Shown: positions 23,590 to 32,607 of the stretch, in pieces | Position numbering within the stretch: the stretch's first letter is position 1 | Layout of the letters: every line of letters begins with the position of its first letter | From: Subdoligranulum sp. | GTDB lineage: Bacteria; Bacillota; Clostridia; Oscillospirales; Ruminococcaceae | DNA: 61,017 bases | Assembly: GCA_004555405.1 (NCBI GenBank) | Contig: SFIE01000005.1 | Coordinates: 1-61,017 of the forward strand | Direction: 5' to 3' | The notes under the pieces: generated by a model | Databases searched by the model: none | Seen by the model: the letters and a program-made list of their open reading frames with translations, nothing else | What the model was told of the DNA's origin: nothing | Position numbers and translations under genes: made by a program

Positions 23590-26154
23590 ATGGAAGAAAA
23601 ATTTGAGATCATTCCCGGAACCGGCACCAAAAAGATCATCCGGGATGTGAAAAAAGAAATCGAAACGGCATTCTTGGATTACTCGATGTCGGTGATCGTG
23701 GCCCGCGCACTGCCCGATGTGCGTGACGGCTTAAAGCCGGTGCATCGCCGCATTTTGTATACCATGCACGAGCGAGGCAACGACAGCCACCATCCCACCC
23801 GCAAAAGTGCCGACACCGTTGGCGCTGTGCTGGGCAGCTATCACCCCCATGGTGACGCCAGCGTGTACGATGCCATGGTGCGTTTGGCACAGGATTTCAG
23901 CCTGCGCTATCCGCTGGTGGAAGGCCAGGGTAACTTTGGTTCGGTAGACGGCGACCCTGCGGCTGCTTATCGTTACACCGAGGCCCGCATGAGCAAGATC
24001 GCCGAGGAAATGCTCACCGATATCGACAAGGAAACCATCAACTGGGCACCCAACTTTGATGAAACTAAAAAGGAGCCCAGCGTTCTTCCCAGCCGATTCC
24101 CCAACCTGCTGGTAAACGGCAGTCAGGGCATTGCCGTGGGCATGGCCACCAACATTCCCCCCCACAACCTGACCGAAGTGATCAACGGCTGCATTGCCTA
24201 TATTGACGACCCCGAGATCGAGCTGTCCGGCCTGATGGAGCATATCAAGGGCCCCGACTTCCCCACCGGCGGCGTGATCATGGGCCACAGCGGCATTCGC
24301 GCTGCCTATGCCACGGGCCGCGGCAAAATCACCCTGCGCGGCCGTGCCGAGATCGTGGAAAATAAAGACGGCACGCAGGAGATCGTGATCACCGAGATCC
24401 CCTATATGGTCAACAAGGCCCGCCTGATCGCCAAAATGGCCAATCTTGTCAAAGAAAAGCGCGTAGAGGGCATTCGCGATATCAAGGATCTTACCAGCCG
24501 CAAGGGCATGAAGATCGTGGTGTATCTGCGCAAGGGCGCCAATGCCTCTGTGATCCTGAACCAGCTGTACAGCTTCACCCAGCTGCAGGACACCGTGGGC
24601 GTGATCATGATCGCGCTGGACAACAACACCCCCAAAACGCTCAACCTGAAACAGATGATCCAAAAGTATGTGGAGTTCCAGGATGAGATCGTGCGCCGCC
24701 GCACGGCCTTTGATCTGCAAAAGGCCGAGGAGCGCGCCCATATTCTGGATGGCCTGCACCGGGCTGTAGATATTGTGGACGAAATCATTGCCACCATCCG
24801 CGCCTGCAAGGGCGGCATGGCCGAGGCACGCCAGGCTGTGATGGATACCTTCCAATTTGACGAAGTGCAGGCCGATGCCATTGTGAAAATGCAGCTGGGC
24901 AAACTGGCCGGTCTGGAGATCCTTAAGATTGAAAACGAACTGAACGAGCTGAATGCTCAGATCAAAAACTGGAAAGACCTTTTGGCCGACGATGCCAAGG
25001 TGCTGGCTGTCGTGAAAAACGAACTCACGGTTCTGCGTGATAAATACGGCGATGAGCGCCGCACCAGCATTGAGCATGTGAGCGGCGAGGTGGACATTGA
25101 GGATCTGATCCCCGAGGAAAAATGCGTGTATACCCTCACCCACGAGGGCTATATCAAGCGCACCTCCGCCGATACCTATCAGGTGCAGAACCGCGGCGGC
25201 CGCGGCATCAGCGGCCTGAGCCATAAGGATGAGGACTTTGTGCAGGAGCTGTTTGTGGGCTCCAGCCATGACCGTGTGCTGTTTATGACCAACCGCGGCC
25301 GTGTGTTCCAGCTGAAGGGCTACCAGATCATCGAGGGCAGCCGCACCAGCAAGGGCACCAACATCGTCAACCTGCTGCAGCTGCAGGAGGGCGAAAAGGT
25401 CACCAACATGATCTGCCACAAGCAGCCCAAGGAGAATGAAGCCCAGGGCTATGTGACCCAGATCACCGTAAAGGGCCTGATCAAGCGCACGGCTGTGGAG
25501 CAGTATGCCAACATTCGCCGCAGCGGCCTGAACGCCATTGCCCTGAACGAGGGCGACAGCCTGGCATGGAGCGGCCTGACCACCGGCGAGGATGAACTGG
25601 TGGTGGCCACCCGGGGCGGCAAGATCATCCGCTTTGCCGAAAGCGATGCCCGCCCCATGGGCCGTATGGGCCACGGTGTGCGTGCCATCCGTCTGGAGGA
25701 AGGCGACGAAGTGGTGAGCGCAGGCATCTGCCGCCCCGGCGCTACCATCTTTACCGTGACCGAAAGCGGCAAGGGCCGCCGCAGTCTGGTAGAAGCTTAC
25801 CGCCTGCAAACCCGCGGCGGCAAGGGCATTCTCAACTACAAGAAGGAGGATGCCGTGGCCGGTGTGGCTGTGCTGCAGGACAGCGATGATATTATGCTCA
25901 TCAGCCAGGAGGGCATTATCATTCGTATGCACGCTTCGGATATCACGGTGCAGGGCCGCTATGCAAGCGGTGTGCGCGTGATGCGCGTGGCCGAGGGTGA
26001 CCGTGTGGTGACCGTGGCCCCCACCGAGCGGGAGGACGATGCCGAAACCGCCAAGCCGGAGGAAATCGAGGAAGCCGAACTGACCCCCGAGCAGATCGCC
26101 GCTTTGGAGCAGAGCGAAGCTGCCGAGGAAGCCCAGCCCGACGACAACGAATAA
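23590..26154 (+). CDS. gyrA: DNA gyrase subunit A
   Basis: The 854-aa breakage-reunion subunit has its catalytic Tyr at 129 in AAAYRYTEARM. The quinolone-determining region reads HPHGDASVYDAM, so the residue equivalent to E. coli Ser83 is Ala90, with Ser91 and Asp94 following. The C-terminal beta-pinwheel contains the GyrA-box variant QNRGGRG, which supports gyrase rather than topoisomerase IV. The last ~40 residues are a Glu-rich acidic tail. AAGGGAG is 6 nt upstream. A strong terminator follows. Confidence 0.97.
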   Translation: MEEKFEIIPGTGTKKIIRDVKKEIETAFLDYSMSVIVARALPDVRDGLKPVHRRILYTMHERGNDSHHPTRKSADTVGAVLGSYHPHGDASVYDAMVRLAQDFSLRYPLVEGQGNFGSVDGDPAAAYRYTEARMSKIAEEMLTDIDKETINWAPNFDETKKEPSVLPSRFPNLLVNGSQGIAVGMATNIPPHNLTEVINGCIAYIDDPEIELSGLMEHIKGPDFPTGGVIMGHSGIRAAYATGRGKITLRGRAEIVENKDGTQEIVITEIPYMVNKARLIAKMANLVKEKRVEGIRDIKDLTSRKGMKIVVYLRKGANASVILNQLYSFTQLQDTVGVIMIALDNNTPKTLNLKQMIQKYVEFQDEIVRRRTAFDLQKAEERAHILDGLHRAVDIVDEIIATIRACKGGMAEARQAVMDTFQFDEVQADAIVKMQLGKLAGLEILKIENELNELNAQIKNWKDLLADDAKVLAVVKNELTVLRDKYGDERRTSIEHVSGEVDIEDLIPEEKCVYTLTHEGYIKRTSADTYQVQNRGGRGISGLSHKDEDFVQELFVGSSHDRVLFMTNRGRVFQLKGYQIIEGSRTSKGTNIVNLLQLQEGEKVTNMICHKQPKENEAQGYVTQITVKGLIKRTAVEQYANIRRSGLNAIALNEGDSLAWSGLTTGEDELVVATRGGKIIRFAESDARPMGRMGHGVRAIRLEEGDEVVSAGICRPGATIFTVTESGKGRRSLVEAYRLQTRGGKGILNYKKEDAVAGVAVLQDSDDIMLISQEGIIIRMHASDITVQGRYASGVRVMRVAEGDRVVTVAPTEREDDAETAKPEEIEEAELTPEQIAALEQSEAAEEAQPDDNE

Positions 26155-26160
26155 AACAAA

Positions 26161-26194
26161 AAGCCATAGCACCCTGCGTTGCTGTGGCTTTTTT
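26161..26194 (+). terminator. Intrinsic terminator after gyrA
   Basis: AAGCCATAGCA pairs with TGCTGTGGCTT (one wobble) around an 8-nt loop and is followed by TTTT. Confidence 0.9.
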
Positions 26195-26212
26195 GAAAAA
26201 AGGGGATACCGG

Positions 26213-27142
26213 ATGAACAGGATCAAAACAGTGGCTGTGATGGGCGTTGGCGCTGTGGGCGCTTATTTTGTGTGGGGGCTTGCAGAAAAGCTGGGCGAAA
26301 ACCTGTGGGTGGTGGCCGATGGCGCGCGGGCGGAGCGCCTGCGTACAAAGGGCATTGTGGTCAACGGAAAAAATGTGCCGCTCCATGTGCGCACACCCAG
26401 TCAGGCACATGGGGCAGATTTGCTGATCATTGCCACCAAATATGGCGCATTGCAAACCGATCTGCAGGATATTGCGGCGGTTGTAGACCAGCACACGCTG
26501 GTGCTGAGCGTTCTGAACGGCGTAGACAGCGAAGAGATCGTAGCCGAAAGGATCGGCCGTGAGCACATGCTGTGGAGCCTGATGAAAATTGCATCGCAGC
26601 GGGTGGGCAACGAAGTTCGGTTTGATCCCGCTGGAACACTGGGCGTATTTTTTGGCGAACCGGGGTGGGAAAAACCCACCGAACGGGCGCTGGCCGTTGC
26701 CGAGCTGTTTGAGGGCAGCGGGGTGCATTACAGCATTCGCAGCGATATTATGCAGGATATCTGGTATAAATTTGCGTTGAATGTGAGCAAAAACTTGCCG
26801 CAGGCCATGGTGAACTGCGGCTACAACGGCTATTTTGGCAGCGATCATGTGCAATGGCTCAGCCGTGTGCTGCGGCAGGAGGTGGTGGCCGTGGCGGCGG
26901 CCCAGGGCATTGACATCCACGATGAAAATAACCCGGCCACCAGCAATTCCAAAGCCACCCGCCCCGATGCGCGCTTCAGCACATTGCAGGATCTGGATGC
27001 CTGCCGCCCCACCGAGATCGAAATGTTCAGCGGGGCTGTGGTGCGCCTTGGCAAAAAACTGGGAGTGCCCACGCCATACAACGAATTTACGCTGCATCTG
27101 ATCCACGCACTGGAAGATAAAAACGCGGGGAAAATTCAATAA
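26213..27142 (+). CDS. Ketopantoate reductase (ApbA/PanE) family protein
   Basis: The 309-aa protein opens with the NADP-binding motif VAVMGVGAVGAYF and has the family landmarks LIIATKY, LNGVDSEEIVAERIG and the catalytic-domain Lys in IWYKFALNVSKN. PanE reduces 2-dehydropantoate to pantoate for coenzyme A. Family members outside pan operons can act on other 2-oxo acids, and no panB, panC or panD is nearby, so the substrate is open. AAGGGG lies 7 nt before the ATG. Confidence 0.85.
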   Translation: MNRIKTVAVMGVGAVGAYFVWGLAEKLGENLWVVADGARAERLRTKGIVVNGKNVPLHVRTPSQAHGADLLIIATKYGALQTDLQDIAAVVDQHTLVLSVLNGVDSEEIVAERIGREHMLWSLMKIASQRVGNEVRFDPAGTLGVFFGEPGWEKPTERALAVAELFEGSGVHYSIRSDIMQDIWYKFALNVSKNLPQAMVNCGYNGYFGSDHVQWLSRVLRQEVVAVAAAQGIDIHDENNPATSNSKATRPDARFSTLQDLDACRPTEIEMFSGAVVRLGKKLGVPTPYNEFTLHLIHALEDKNAGKIQ

Positions 27143-27184
27143 CAAACGCCCTCTGCCGAAAATTTTACGGCAGAGGGCGTTTGT
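27143..27184. terminator. Bidirectional terminator between converging genes
   Basis: ACAAACGCCCTCTGCCG and CGGCAGAGGGCGTTTGT form a perfect 17-bp stem around AAAATTTTA. It separates the rightward reductase gene from the leftward esterase gene. Confidence 0.85.
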
Positions 27185-27187
27185 GTA

Positions 27188-27934
27188 TCACACAATATCG
27201 TTCAGCACATAGGGCAAAAAGTATACGAGCTGTTTTTTCCACCAGGGCCAGTCGTGGGAAACATCGTGTCCCCAATAATCCACCCAGGCGGGAATGCCCT
27301 TTTGCTGCAGGGCGGCGTTCATGCGGCGGGTGCCCTCCAGCAGGGGGCCTTCCCAGTCGCCCTGGCCCACGCACAGAATGATCTTGCTGTTGGCGTACAA
27401 TTCCCGGTAGGGGTGATCCCACGGCATACCGCGCACACAGGCGCAGGGATCGTTGGCGTACACCAGATCGTCCATGTAATCGCCAAAAAATTCGTGGGTA
27501 TCGTAAATGCCGGAAAGTGCGATCACGCTGTCAAAAATATCGGGGCGGCGAAAGAAAAAGTTGGCGGCGTGATAGGCACCCATCGAGCAGCCCGTTGCCA
27601 GCAGCTTGCGGCCCGTGCCGTTGATGGTTTGAATGCGGGGCACCAGCTCGTCAATCACATAGTGATAATAAGCCTCCTGCCCGCGGGCGCGCTGGGCAGG
27701 GTCCCCCGGGGCAAACAGGGTTTCATTGTCGATGCTGTCCACACAGAAAAGCTGGATCTGCCCGGTTTCCAAAAATTCCCGCAAAGTTTCCACCATGCCG
27801 AAATTTTCCCAGTCATAAAAGCGGCCCGCCTGGCAGGGAACGGCCAGCACCGGCTTGCCGCCGCGCCCAAACACCTTGAACTCCATGTCCCGTGCCAGAG
27901 AAAAGCTGTATTCCTTGTAGTATTCCACCTTCAT
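27188..27934 (-). CDS. Alpha/beta-hydrolase, esterase D-like family
   Basis: The 248-aa protein has an alpha/beta-hydrolase fold with nucleophile elbow GCSMGAYHA (Ser about residue 115) and a C-terminal His in WGHDVSHDWPWW, matching putative esterase-family enzymes related to S-formylglutathione hydrolase. There is no signal peptide. GGGAGTG is upstream of the ATG at 27934. It is divergent from an ATP-grasp gene (273 bp apart). Substrate unknown; the pairing suggests an acyl or amide ligase/hydrolase couple. Confidence 0.85.
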   Translation of the reverse strand: MKVEYYKEYSFSLARDMEFKVFGRGGKPVLAVPCQAGRFYDWENFGMVETLREFLETGQIQLFCVDSIDNETLFAPGDPAQRARGQEAYYHYVIDELVPRIQTINGTGRKLLATGCSMGAYHAANFFFRRPDIFDSVIALSGIYDTHEFFGDYMDDLVYANDPCACVRGMPWDHPYRELYANSKIILCVGQGDWEGPLLEGTRRMNAALQQKGIPAWVDYWGHDVSHDWPWWKKQLVYFLPYVLNDIV

Positions 27935-28028
27935 GCGGATCACTCCCTTCATTATTTTAATGGTATCACAGATCCTGTAAAAGAACAAGATAAGGCAAAA
28001 AAATATTTTGTGCCGGGGCGTGCAAGGC

Positions 28029-28056
28029 TTGCAATCCTGCAAAAAAAAACTATAAT
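28029..28056 (+). promoter_or_regulatory. Promoter for the ATP-grasp gene
   Basis: TTGCAA (28029-28034), a 16-bp spacer including a nine-A tract, then TATAAT (28051-28056). The leader is about 145 nt. The opposite strand has only a weak TTTACA-N16-TAAAAT near 27960 for the esterase. Confidence 0.65.
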
Positions 28057-28207
28057 AAAGGCAAACGAAGCAAAGCGCGGAGCCGCAGGAAAAAAGCGCT
28101 GCCGTGGCTGTTTGCCGCAGGGCTTTCTGCCCTGCTCTGCGCGGCCGATCTGTGCAGCCCTCCTGCCCTTCTCTGCTGGATATGTATAGGAAAGGATGTA
28201 GTGAACC

Positions 28208-29461
28208 GTGAATTTTGTATTTATTTCTCCCAACTTCCCCGAAAGCTTTCGCTGGTTTTGCGTGCATCTCAAAGAAAACGGTGTGAATGTGCTGGGCCTC
28301 GGCGATGCCCCGTATGACAGCCTTGCCCCGGAGCTGAAACAGGCGCTCACCGAGTATTACCGGGTGGACAGCCTGCAGAATTACGATCAGGTGCTGCGGG
28401 GTGTGGGATATTTTACCGGGCGCTACGGCAAAATGGATTGGATCGAGAGCAACAACGAATATTGGCTGGAGCTTGATGCCGCCCTGCGCACCGATTTTAA
28501 TGTGACCACCGGCCTGAAAAAAGAGGAGATCGGCCGCTTTAAGAGCAAGCTGGCCATGAAAAAATATTTTGCCAAGGCCGGGGTGGTCACGCCCCGCAGC
28601 GCAAAGGTGACCACGCTGGCCCGTGCCATGAGCTTTGCAGCCGAAGTGGGGTATCCCATGGTGGCCAAGCCCGACAACGGCGTGGGGGCAAACGGCACCC
28701 ACAAGATCATGGGCGAAACACAGCTTCGTGCCTTTTTTGCCGATAAGCCGCAAAAGCCCTATCTGCTGGAGGAATATGTTACCGGCGAAGTGACCACCTA
28801 TGACGGTGTGTGCAATTCCAAGGGCGAGGTGCTGTTTGCCGCCAGCCATATCACCCCCGGCAGCATTATGGATATGCTCAACGAGGGTGCGCCCACCTAT
28901 TATTATGTGAATAAAACCATGCCCGCCGATGTGGAAAAGGCCGGCAAGGCCGTGCTGGCGGCCTTTGATGTGCGGGCACGGGCGTTTCATCTGGAATTTT
29001 TCCGCCTGACCGAGGCCAAGCGCGGGCTGGGCGAAGTGGGCGATCTGGTGGCGCTGGAGGTGAATATGCGCCCCGCAGGCGGCTATACCGCGGATATGAT
29101 CAACTATAGCCAAAGCGTGGATCTGTTTGGCATCTGGGCCGACATGGTGGCCTTTGATGAATGCCGCCACACCTATCAGGGCCCCAAGAGCTACTGTGTG
29201 TATGTGGGCCGGCGCGACGGTGTGTCCTATGCGCTCTCGCTGCCCGATCTGCAGGCGGTATACAGCAAAAACGCGCGGCTGTTTGCCCGTATGCCGCAGG
29301 CAGTGGCCGGCGCCATGGGCAATCAGGCTGCCATTGCCTGCTTCGACACCCTGCCGCAGGTGCAGGCCTTCGTTAAGCGTGCCTTGGCCGATGCCCCCAA
29401 AATGCTGGCAGCACCGGCAGCCCCGGCAAAAAAGAAAAAGGCAAAAGCAGCTGCAAAATAA
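28208..29461 (+). CDS. ATP-grasp ligase, carbamoyl-phosphate synthase-like
   Basis: The 417-aa protein has an N-terminal pre-ATP-grasp fold (NFVFISPNFPESFRWF), then ATP-grasp landmarks: YPMVAKPDNGVGANGTHKI for the nucleotide-binding Lys and glycine loop, YLLEEYVTGEVTTYDGV for the hinge, and ALEVNMRPAGGYTADM for the Mg ligands. Such enzymes form an acyl-phosphate and join it to an amine or thiol. The last ~15 residues are Lys/Ala-rich. A GTG start is used, with AAAGGA 11 nt upstream. It is divergent from the esterase gene. Specific substrate unknown. Confidence 0.85.
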   Translation: MNFVFISPNFPESFRWFCVHLKENGVNVLGLGDAPYDSLAPELKQALTEYYRVDSLQNYDQVLRGVGYFTGRYGKMDWIESNNEYWLELDAALRTDFNVTTGLKKEEIGRFKSKLAMKKYFAKAGVVTPRSAKVTTLARAMSFAAEVGYPMVAKPDNGVGANGTHKIMGETQLRAFFADKPQKPYLLEEYVTGEVTTYDGVCNSKGEVLFAASHITPGSIMDMLNEGAPTYYYVNKTMPADVEKAGKAVLAAFDVRARAFHLEFFRLTEAKRGLGEVGDLVALEVNMRPAGGYTADMINYSQSVDLFGIWADMVAFDECRHTYQGPKSYCVYVGRRDGVSYALSLPDLQAVYSKNARLFARMPQAVAGAMGNQAAIACFDTLPQVQAFVKRALADAPKMLAAPAAPAKKKKAKAAAK

Positions 29462-29630
29462 ACTGCCTGCTCCCCTTCCCTGCCCCATGTGCTATAAAGC
29501 ATTTGCCGGAGAAAAACGGCCTTTCGGGGCACAAAAGGGCCGTGCTGTGCGGCCAAGTTATGATTTTTTCTTGCAAAAACCGACAGATCTATTGAAAGTT
29601 GTAAAAAAGCAAAAGAATATCGGTTTTTCA

Positions 29631-29660
29631 TAGACAAAACACAACAAAACATGGTATAAT
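29631..29660 (+). promoter_or_regulatory. Promoter for the purine permease
   Basis: TAGACA (29631-29636), 18 bp, then TATAAT (29655-29660). The leader is short and starts almost directly with a hairpin. I saw no purine riboswitch core in it. Confidence 0.6.
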
Positions 29661-29675
29661 AATATTTGTATTCTT

Positions 29676-29702
29676 CCCGCCCGGGCAAACGCTGTGGGCG
29701 GG
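29676..29702 (+). other. 5'-leader hairpin of the purine permease mRNA
   Basis: CCCGCCC and GGGCGGG pair around a 13-nt loop and are followed by ATTTTG. It is within 10-15 nt of the predicted transcript start, so it may be an mRNA-stabilising cap or a weak attenuator. Confidence 0.5.
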
Positions 29703-29736
29703 ATTTTGCGTGTGATTTAGCAGGAGGAATTTTTTC

Positions 29737-31107
29737 ATGCTTGAGCAAATGTTTCATCTGAAAGAAAACCGCACGGATGTAAAAACCGAAGTGATGGCCG
29801 GTATTACCACCTTCATGACCATGGCTTACATTCTGGCGGTGAACCCCAACATTCTGTCGGCATCCGGCATGGACGCCGAGGCAGTGCTGATCGCAACGGC
29901 ACTGGCATCGTTTGTGGGCACGGCGCTGATGGCGCTGCTGGCCAACTATCCCTTTGCACTGGCCCCCGGCATGGGCCTGAACGCCTATTTCTCGTACACC
30001 GTGGTTCTCACCATGGGCTACAGCTGGCAGCTGGCTTTGCTGGCCGTGTTTGTGGAAGGCATCGTGTTCATCGTGCTGTCGCTCACCAATGTGCGTGAAG
30101 GCATTTTCAATGCAATCCCCCTCACCCTGAAATCCGCTGTCAGCGTTGGCATTGGCCTGTTTGTGGCATTTGTGGGCCTGCAGAACGCCAAGCTGATCGT
30201 GAACAGCGATTCCACACTGGTCACCTATCAGCACTTTAAGGGCGAAACCTTCCAGAGCGTAGGCATGGGCGCTATTCTGGCACTGCTGGGCGTGGCGATC
30301 ACCGGCATATTGCTGGTAAAGCGCGTAAAGGGCGGCATTCTGTACGGCATCATCATCACCTGGGCCCTGGGCATTGTGTGCGAGCTCACCGGCCTGTATG
30401 TGCCCAATGCGGAACTGGGCATGTATTCTGTGATCCCCACCAGCTTTGTCAGCTTTGACTTCTCGGCTTTGGGCAAAACCTTCGGCCAGGTGTTCCAGGT
30501 GGATCTGAGCGGCAAAAACTGGCTCAACTTCTTTGTGGTGATGTTCTCGTTCCTGTTTGTGGACCTGTTCGACACGCTGGGCACTCTGATCGGCGTGGCC
30601 AGCAAGGCCGATATGCTGGACAAGGACGGCAAGCTGCCCCACATTAAGGGCGCATTGATGGCCGACTCTCTGGCCACCTGTGCAGGCGCTGTGCTGGGCA
30701 CCTCCACCACCACCACCTTTGTGGAAAGCGCTTCCGGCGTGACCGAGGGCGGCCGCACCGGCCTGACCAGCATGACCACCGGCGTTTTGTTCCTGCTGTC
30801 GGTCATCTTCAGCCCGCTGTTCCTCACCATTCCCTCGTTTGCCACGGCTCCGGCCCTGATCATTGTGGGTTTCTACATGATGGGCTCCGCCCTGAAGATC
30901 GACTTTTCCGATCCCAGCGAGGGCGTTCCCGCCTTCCTCACCATTCTGGCCATGCCCACCGCCTACAGCATTTCCGAGGGCATTGCCATTGGCATTATTT
31001 CCTGGACCATCATCAATCTGGTGACCGGCAAGGCCAAGGAAAAGAAGATCAGCCCCATTATGTATGTGCTGACCGTGCTGTTCATTATGAAGTACATTTT
31101 CCTGTAA
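29737..31107 (+). CDS. NCS2/AzgA-type purine permease
   Basis: The 456-aa integral membrane protein imports adenine, guanine or hypoxanthine by proton symport, judging by family. It shows the AzgA-family start LKENRTDVKTEVMAGITTFMTMAYILAVNP, the substrate-site segments LAPGMGLNAYFSYTVV and FLFVDLFDTLGTLIGVASKA, and LGTSTTTTFVESASGVTEGGRTG, all diagnostic. About 12-14 membrane segments fit the length. AGGAGG is 9 nt upstream. Single-gene unit between its promoter and the terminator at 31144. Confidence 0.93.
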   Translation: MLEQMFHLKENRTDVKTEVMAGITTFMTMAYILAVNPNILSASGMDAEAVLIATALASFVGTALMALLANYPFALAPGMGLNAYFSYTVVLTMGYSWQLALLAVFVEGIVFIVLSLTNVREGIFNAIPLTLKSAVSVGIGLFVAFVGLQNAKLIVNSDSTLVTYQHFKGETFQSVGMGAILALLGVAITGILLVKRVKGGILYGIIITWALGIVCELTGLYVPNAELGMYSVIPTSFVSFDFSALGKTFGQVFQVDLSGKNWLNFFVVMFSFLFVDLFDTLGTLIGVASKADMLDKDGKLPHIKGALMADSLATCAGAVLGTSTTTTFVESASGVTEGGRTGLTSMTTGVLFLLSVIFSPLFLTIPSFATAPALIIVGFYMMGSALKIDFSDPSEGVPAFLTILAMPTAYSISEGIAIGIISWTIINLVTGKAKEKKISPIMYVLTVLFIMKYIFL

Positions 31108-31143
31108 GGCATCTGCCCGCAGGCACCGCAGCATAAAAGAATC

Positions 31144-31200
31144 AAAGGCACTGTCCCCTTTCCTGCCGCATTGGCGATGGAAACAGGACAGTGCCTTTTG
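31144..31200 (+). terminator. Terminator after the purine permease
   Basis: AAAGGCACTGTCC pairs with GGACAGTGCCTTT across a ~30-nt loop and is followed by TGC. The stem is perfect. Confidence 0.8.
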
Positions 31201-31204
31201 CTTT

Positions 31205-31252
31205 ACAAAGAGCCCGGGCTCTGACCGGCAGAAACACGGATCAGAGCCCGGG
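31205..31252 (-). terminator. Terminator of the leftward amidase operon
   Basis: On the minus strand CCCGGGCTCTGA pairs with TCAGAGCCCGGG and is followed by CTCTTTGT. It sits 7 bp past the capA-like stop. Confidence 0.7.
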
Positions 31253-31258
31253 AAAATT

Positions 31259-32569
31259 TTAATCGCTCAGCACAACCTCGTACAGCCCGTTTTCACAGGG
31301 CACGATCTGCGTTTGATATGCTTTGGACATTTCCACAAGCCGCTCCATAAACGGCGCGCCGGGGCAGGGCCGGGGCAAGCCGCTCACCGAGCGATGCTGG
31401 CCAAAGCCCAGATCGACAGGCAAAAGCTGCAAACGCACCAGCTTGCCGTTTTCGTATTCCAGCATGGGAATAATGGTTTCAAATGCGCGGTGGTCACTCT
31501 GCAGGCCCTGCTTGAAGCCGTGGGAGCGCTTGGCAAAAAGATCGCGCATGGTGGAATCAGAGGTAAGGTTGTACATCTGATACATATCCTCGGGGCCATA
31601 GGGGATATTTTCATTCTGCAGCATAAAATCGCCCAGAGAATAGAAGATCGGCTTGCCCTTGTAGATCTCGATGGGGCGCAGCAGATGCGGCCCGTGGCCG
31701 ATCACCACATCGGCGCCGGCGTCGATGCAGCGGTGGCAGAATTCCACCAGAAAATCATCGGGGCATTCCTTGTTGGTGTTGGGCTGCTCATGCGAATGAA
31801 TGGATACGGCAATATAGTCTGACTGGAACTGGGCTTCGTAGATGGCGCGCTCGATGCGCAGCATATCCTGTTCGTTTGCCGAGGAAACACGCCGCACTTT
31901 TTCACCCTCGCGGAACATCAGGTGCTTGCCCAGCGCTACATGGCCTTCGGGCAGGGCAGGCAAATATCCCTCGCGGCGATACACATCGTCCCACGCATTG
32001 ATGTGGGTGGTGTCGGCCAGCATTTGCACGGTGTTCAGCAAATCGGGGGGAAGCTCATACATTTCGTCGTGCCGCAGGGCGTTTACGCCGGGGCGGCCGA
32101 TAAAATAGCGCGATTGGCTTCCCGCCATGGCCGGGGCCTCCATGGTGGAGGTGGCGGCGATCAGCGCCACACGCCCCTGCGGCAGATCCAGATAAGCGGG
32201 GGCGGCTGCCTTTTCCAGCGACATACCGCATCCGGCGTGTACAATGCCGGAGGCATCGGCGGCCTGAATGGTCTGCACCAAACCCCAGTGGCAGAAATCC
32301 ATCGAGTGGTTGTTGGCAAAGGACATCATGTTAAAGCCGTATTTTTTGGCATCGTCCAGCACGCTGGGATCGGCGCGCAGATACGAGCCGCCATTGTACT
32401 GGTTGCCCCAGCCGGAGCCATCGTTGATGGTGGACTCCAGATTGAAAAAGCTGGCATCGCCCTGACCGATGAAATCGGCCAGCTCCGAAAGGCCCTCGTA
32501 TCCATCGGGAATGCGGCGCTGGATCAGCATATCGCCTGCGGCGGTGAGTGTGAATTTTTTCATGCACAT
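31259..32569 (-). CDS. CapA family protein (metallophosphatase-like, PGA biosynthesis/hydrolysis fold)
   Basis: The ~436-aa protein has the CapA pattern: TLTAAGDMLIQRRI at the start, NLESTIND, SFANNHSMDF and the metal-site region IGHGPHLLRPIEIYKGKPIFYSLGDFM. CapA proteins are linked to poly-gamma-glutamate export and anchoring or act as hydrolases. There is no signal peptide, so a cytosolic hydrolase is more likely. The ATG at 32569 is 11 nt from AGGAG; a TTG at 32575 (5 nt) is an alternative. It is the last gene of the operon, 38 bp after the M20 gene. Confidence 0.85.
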   Translation of the reverse strand: MCMKKFTLTAAGDMLIQRRIPDGYEGLSELADFIGQGDASFFNLESTINDGSGWGNQYNGGSYLRADPSVLDDAKKYGFNMMSFANNHSMDFCHWGLVQTIQAADASGIVHAGCGMSLEKAAAPAYLDLPQGRVALIAATSTMEAPAMAGSQSRYFIGRPGVNALRHDEMYELPPDLLNTVQMLADTTHINAWDDVYRREGYLPALPEGHVALGKHLMFREGEKVRRVSSANEQDMLRIERAIYEAQFQSDYIAVSIHSHEQPNTNKECPDDFLVEFCHRCIDAGADVVIGHGPHLLRPIEIYKGKPIFYSLGDFMLQNENIPYGPEDMYQMYNLTSDSTMRDLFAKRSHGFKQGLQSDHRAFETIIPMLEYENGKLVRLQLLPVDLGFGQHRSVSGLPRPCPGAPFMERLVEMSKAYQTQIVPCENGLYEVVLSD

Positions 32570-32607
32570 GGTCAATAACGCTCCTCTCTCGTTTTAAACG
32601 GGCCTTG

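Noticed and set aside
26213..27142. Assigning panE
   Set aside because: The fold fits but no pantothenate genes are nearby and family members differ in substrate, so no symbol is given.
29462..29736. Purine riboswitch before the purine permease
   Set aside because: The conserved purine aptamer junction and loops are not found; only a short GC hairpin is present.
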